Below are positions 62,248 to 64,000 of a DNA stretch of 64,000 bases, piece after piece. The notes under the pieces are model-generated. The model ran no database searches. It was not told the DNA's origin and saw nothing but the letters and a program-made list of their open reading frames with translations. Position 1 is the stretch's first letter; each line of letters opens with the position of its first letter. The stretch is from NCBI GenBank assembly GCA_021776825.1, contig JAJFFG010000008.1, positions 21,313 through 85,312 of the forward strand, given 5' to 3'. The stretch comes from Planctomycetota bacterium (GTDB lineage Bacteria; Planctomycetota; JAJSAM01; JAJVHW01). The translations under genes were made by a program, and so were the position numbers.

Positions 62248-62253
62248 TAGCCT
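62248..62253 (+). promoter_or_regulatory. -10-like hexamer, leaderless start
   Basis: TAGCCT, 7 nt, then the GTG at 62261. It overlaps the end of the DksA-type gene region. Confidence 0.4.
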
Positions 62254-62260
62254 CACCTGT

Positions 62261-62614
62261 GTGATTGATGAGCTCTTCGAGTCGGAAGTCCGACTCCGCC
62301 GCGACATGGTCGGCTGCATCGCGGTCCTGGGGACGTCGCCGGCCGAGGCGCAGTTGCGTTGGGACCTCGTCGCACCGAACACGCGGCGGCGCGGGCTCGG
62401 CACTCGGCTGCTCAACGAAGCCGTCGCGTTCGCCAGACGCCGCCAGTACGAACGCGTCTTCCTCTGGACGGTCCAGGCGCTGGATGCCGCGGCGCGACGC
62501 TACATGGCGGCCGGCTTCCGCAAGGTCGAGGAGCGGGCGCGCCACCGCTGGGGTCAGGACGTCGTCGAGGAGCGGTGGGTACTCACGCTGAACGGCGACG
62601 TCGAAGAGGCGTAG
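62261..62614 (+). CDS. GNAT-family N-acetyltransferase, short form
   Basis: 117 residues from a GTG at 62261. The core is present: VGCIAVLGTSPAEAQLRWDL, VAPNTRRRGLGTRLLNEAVA with the R-R-R-G-L-G acetyl-CoA loop, and RVFLWTVQALDAAARRYMAA, then GFRKVEERARHRWGQD. It resembles MarR-GNAT C-terminal domains (LRW and W-T-x-x-x-L-D-A-A-x-x-x-Y). The usual N-terminal first helices of GNAT are missing, so the protein may be a trimmed acetyltransferase or depend on a partner. Substrate unknown. Confidence 0.75.
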   Translation: MIDELFESEVRLRRDMVGCIAVLGTSPAEAQLRWDLVAPNTRRRGLGTRLLNEAVAFARRRQYERVFLWTVQALDAAARRYMAAGFRKVEERARHRWGQDVVEERWVLTLNGDVEEA

Positions 62615-62616
62615 TT

Positions 62617-62634
62617 CGCGACTTAGGTGTCGCG
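62617..62634. terminator. Hairpin between convergent genes
   Basis: CGCGAC (62617-62622) pairs with GTCGCG (62629-62634), loop ttaggt. It overlaps the stop codon of the minus-strand gene ending at 62623. Confidence 0.4.
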
Positions 62635-62862
62635 CGGCACACAGATGATCTTCTCGGGCGGCTCCGTGCCCGGTCGCGCGCTCTCGGCGCCGAACCAACG
62701 TACGGACTTGTAGACGTACCAAGCTCGCAGGGATGACATGCCGTCCTGCTGGCACATGCGCCGCAGCAACTGGTCCGCTTCGTCTCGGAACTCGACGTCG
62801 ACGTCGCCCATTCGCATCAACTGGTACTTCCACTTGCGGAGCTTGCGGTAGCACGCGTTCAT
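62623..62862 (-). CDS. Small basic protein of unknown function
   Basis: 79 residues from the ATG at 62862 (MNACYRKLRKWKYQLMRMGD) with GAGGAGG 5 nt upstream; an ATG at 62886 is less likely. The opening YRKLRKWKYQLM is basic and amphipathic, followed by DVDVEFRDEADQLLRRMCQQ and LRAWYVYKSVRWFGAESARP. It has no signal or membrane helix. Possibly a small regulatory or nucleic-acid-binding protein; the 'YRKLRKWKY' opening is also seen in DUF1353-type phage proteins, but the rest does not match. Confidence 0.45.
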   Translation of the reverse strand: MNACYRKLRKWKYQLMRMGDVDVEFRDEADQLLRRMCQQDGMSSLRAWYVYKSVRWFGAESARPGTEPPEKIICVPRDT

Positions 62863-62944
62863 CGTCGCCTCCTCGCACGTGAACACTCGCTCACCAGGAG
62901 ATGACTCGCTGGCCGCGTTGAGATCAAGCGTCGGGCCGCTACGG

Positions 62945-63844
62945 CTACGGGAAGACGTGAACGATGACGAACGCGTAGCGGAAGTTGTCGCCGCCGCCGA
63001 AGCCGCCCGCCGTCACGTCGATGCCGACGAAGAACACCGCGTTGACGCCCGATCCGCCGTTGATGCGGAACACGCCGTTGAACGTCGAGTTCTCGAGCTC
63101 GATCTCGTCGTCGAGCAGGCCCGTCTTCACGGTCGTGGTGCGTCGGAAGCGTGAGGTCGCGGCGTAGACCACGTCCTCGCCATCGGCCGTGAGCACGCGC
63201 ACGTCGGCCTCGAACGTACAGCCGATCGATTCGACGTAGTCCGCTCCGTCGCCGGTGCGCACGAGCAGCGACGCCTGATCGAGGAAGGTGCTGCGGTGCA
63301 GTTCGACTCGATCAGCGCCGTCGCGCGTGACGAGGCGCAGGCGGCCGGCGACCACGCCATCCGCGAGCCGCACGAGATCGTCTCCCCCGCGCGTGTCGAT
63401 GCGCACGCCGCGGCGGAAATCGCAGCCACCCTCGAGGAGGAGCGAGTCCGCACCGTCGCCGCCGAAGAACGTCGCACGACGCCGGACGGTGACATCGACC
63501 AAGTTGAGCGAGTTCGCGCCATCGCCGAGATCGACGAACAGCCCCTTCCTCAGTCCGAAGCCACCGATCGCGAGAACGTCGTCGCCCTCGTCGAGCTCGA
63601 CGCGCAGTGCGCGAACGTCGTCGAAGCGCGCCTCCGCGACGCCGTTCACGGTCGTCCCATTGCGGCCGAGCACGATCAGTTCACGGGTGGAGGAGTCGCG
63701 CCCGATCTGGAGGTCGTTCGCCAGGGCATCTCCGACGATGCGCAGGCGGCCGCCGGCTTCCACGGCCGCGCTGACGTCGCCAGCAGCGAGCGCCGGCGCG
63801 CAGACAACGAAGCCGATGAGCAGCGCGAGGAGAGGTGACCTCAT
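62945..63844 (-). CDS. Secreted repetitive (beta-helix-like) protein
   Basis: 299 residues from the ATG at 63844. Signal peptide (LLALLIGFVVCAPALAA). The body has repeats with Asp/Gly loops: LRVELDEGDDVLAIGGFGLR, LFVDLGDGANSLNLVDVTVR, ATFFGGDGADSLLLEGGCDF and RIDTRGGDDLVRLADG, about 20-25 residues each, like a small right-handed beta-helix or a diverged haemolysin-type calcium repeat. No enzyme motif. Related in style to the C-terminal half of the protein at 567-3728. TAGACT (63857-63852) lies 7 nt before the start. Confidence 0.7.
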   Translation of the reverse strand: MRSPLLALLIGFVVCAPALAAGDVSAAVEAGGRLRIVGDALANDLQIGRDSSTRELIVLGRNGTTVNGVAEARFDDVRALRVELDEGDDVLAIGGFGLRKGLFVDLGDGANSLNLVDVTVRRRATFFGGDGADSLLLEGGCDFRRGVRIDTRGGDDLVRLADGVVAGRLRLVTRDGADRVELHRSTFLDQASLLVRTGDGADYVESIGCTFEADVRVLTADGEDVVYAATSRFRRTTTVKTGLLDDEIELENSTFNGVFRINGGSGVNAVFFVGIDVTAGGFGGGDNFRYAFVIVHVFP

Positions 63845-63851
63845 CTCAACC

Positions 63852-63857
63852 AGTCTA
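63852..63857 (-). promoter_or_regulatory. -10-like hexamer, leaderless start
   Basis: TAGACT read on the minus strand, then 7 nt to the ATG at 63844. No -35 motif of the TTGAC type at 17-18 bp. Confidence 0.45.
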
Positions 63858-64000
63858 ACCCGACCTTCTCACCACGTCGCCACGCCTGACACATCGCGGG
63901 GACCACGATCTCTGCGTTGACACAGCTCGTTGGGGGGATGGGCCACGACCACGCTGCGTCCGCCTTGATCTCGCGGCCCCCGCTCGGTCAGGACACTCTG

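Noticed and set aside
63938..64000. ATG at 63938 after GGGGGG and a TTGACA at 63917
   Set aside because: Only 21 codons remain before the edge, the -10 box is absent at 16-18 bp and no family is visible.

Overview
The window is very GC-rich and reads like a chromosomal segment of a planctomycete-type bacterium (Planctomycetota, one of the less studied 'Pla'-type lineages). This is inferred from gene content: ECF sigma factors next to Hanks-type kinases, a sigma factor fused to a membrane segment and a very long chain of carboxypeptidase-regulatory-like domains, formylglycine-enzyme-fold (SUMF1-like) proteins, FG-GAP and NxxGxxxF-repeat secreted proteins, and many membrane-anchored HEAT-type proteins of unknown role. 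No rRNA, tRNA, CRISPR array, phage or complete insertion sequence was seen.

Layout. 1-7.4 kb: the 5' end of a CaiB/BaiF CoA-transferase gene running off the left edge, a large secreted repeat protein, a small operon (membrane protein, then SUMF1-like lipoprotein), a helical protein, and a secreted protein with an extreme Asp-rich tail. 7.4-15.3 kb: membrane-anchored HEAT protein, the 1402-residue sigma-factor/surface-protein fusion, another HEAT protein. 15.4-18.5 kb: toxin-antitoxin and repeat island with HicBA between two imperfect direct repeats, two orphan ParD-like antitoxins with matching promoters, and a 241-bp MITE-like element with inverted ends. 18.5-25.4 kb: a giant pyruvate:ferredoxin-type oxidoreductase with a coupled small gene, and a TPR protein. 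25.4-30.9 kb: APH-fold kinase, HigBA, a long TPR/SUMF1-like protein, a duplicated and frameshifted HigA, a membrane protein. 31.0-37.2 kb: a HELTH metallopeptidase-like gene broken by an 11-bp tandem duplication, a DUF4143-type ATPase, a carboxypeptidase-regulatory-like surface protein. 37.3-43.6 kb: a same-strand set of ECF sigma factor, Ser/Thr kinase, Ser/Thr kinase with long helical tail, a membrane protein with a Gly/Cys run, and a neprosin-like (glutamic peptidase) protein. 44-64 kb: LamG protein, another surface-repeat protein, HEAT proteins, orphan DUF433 protein, DUF4476 protein, FG-GAP protein, a 70-residue peroxidase fragment, three GNATs, a Tat-exported Ntn-hydrolase (asparaginase family), a hybrid histidine kinase, a shortened FMN reductase, a DksA/TraR protein, and a repeat-rich secreted protein.

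How the parts fit. Two themes recur: regulation tied to the cell surface (sigma-factor fusion, kinase cluster, hybrid histidine kinase) and small stress/addiction modules (HicBA, HigBA, ParD copies, DUF433). A third signal is in the DNA: many genes have a -10-like hexamer (TAcgCT or TAgcCT type) only 6-8 nt upstream of the start codon, so leaderless mRNAs appear common. Four of these also show a -35 box at 17-18 bp. Small rearrangements (11-bp, 13-bp and 21-bp tandem repeats, a duplicated higA, a parD scrap, a truncated peroxidase) suggest ongoing gene decay and shuffling. All functions are read from the sequence by eye; no database search was run.
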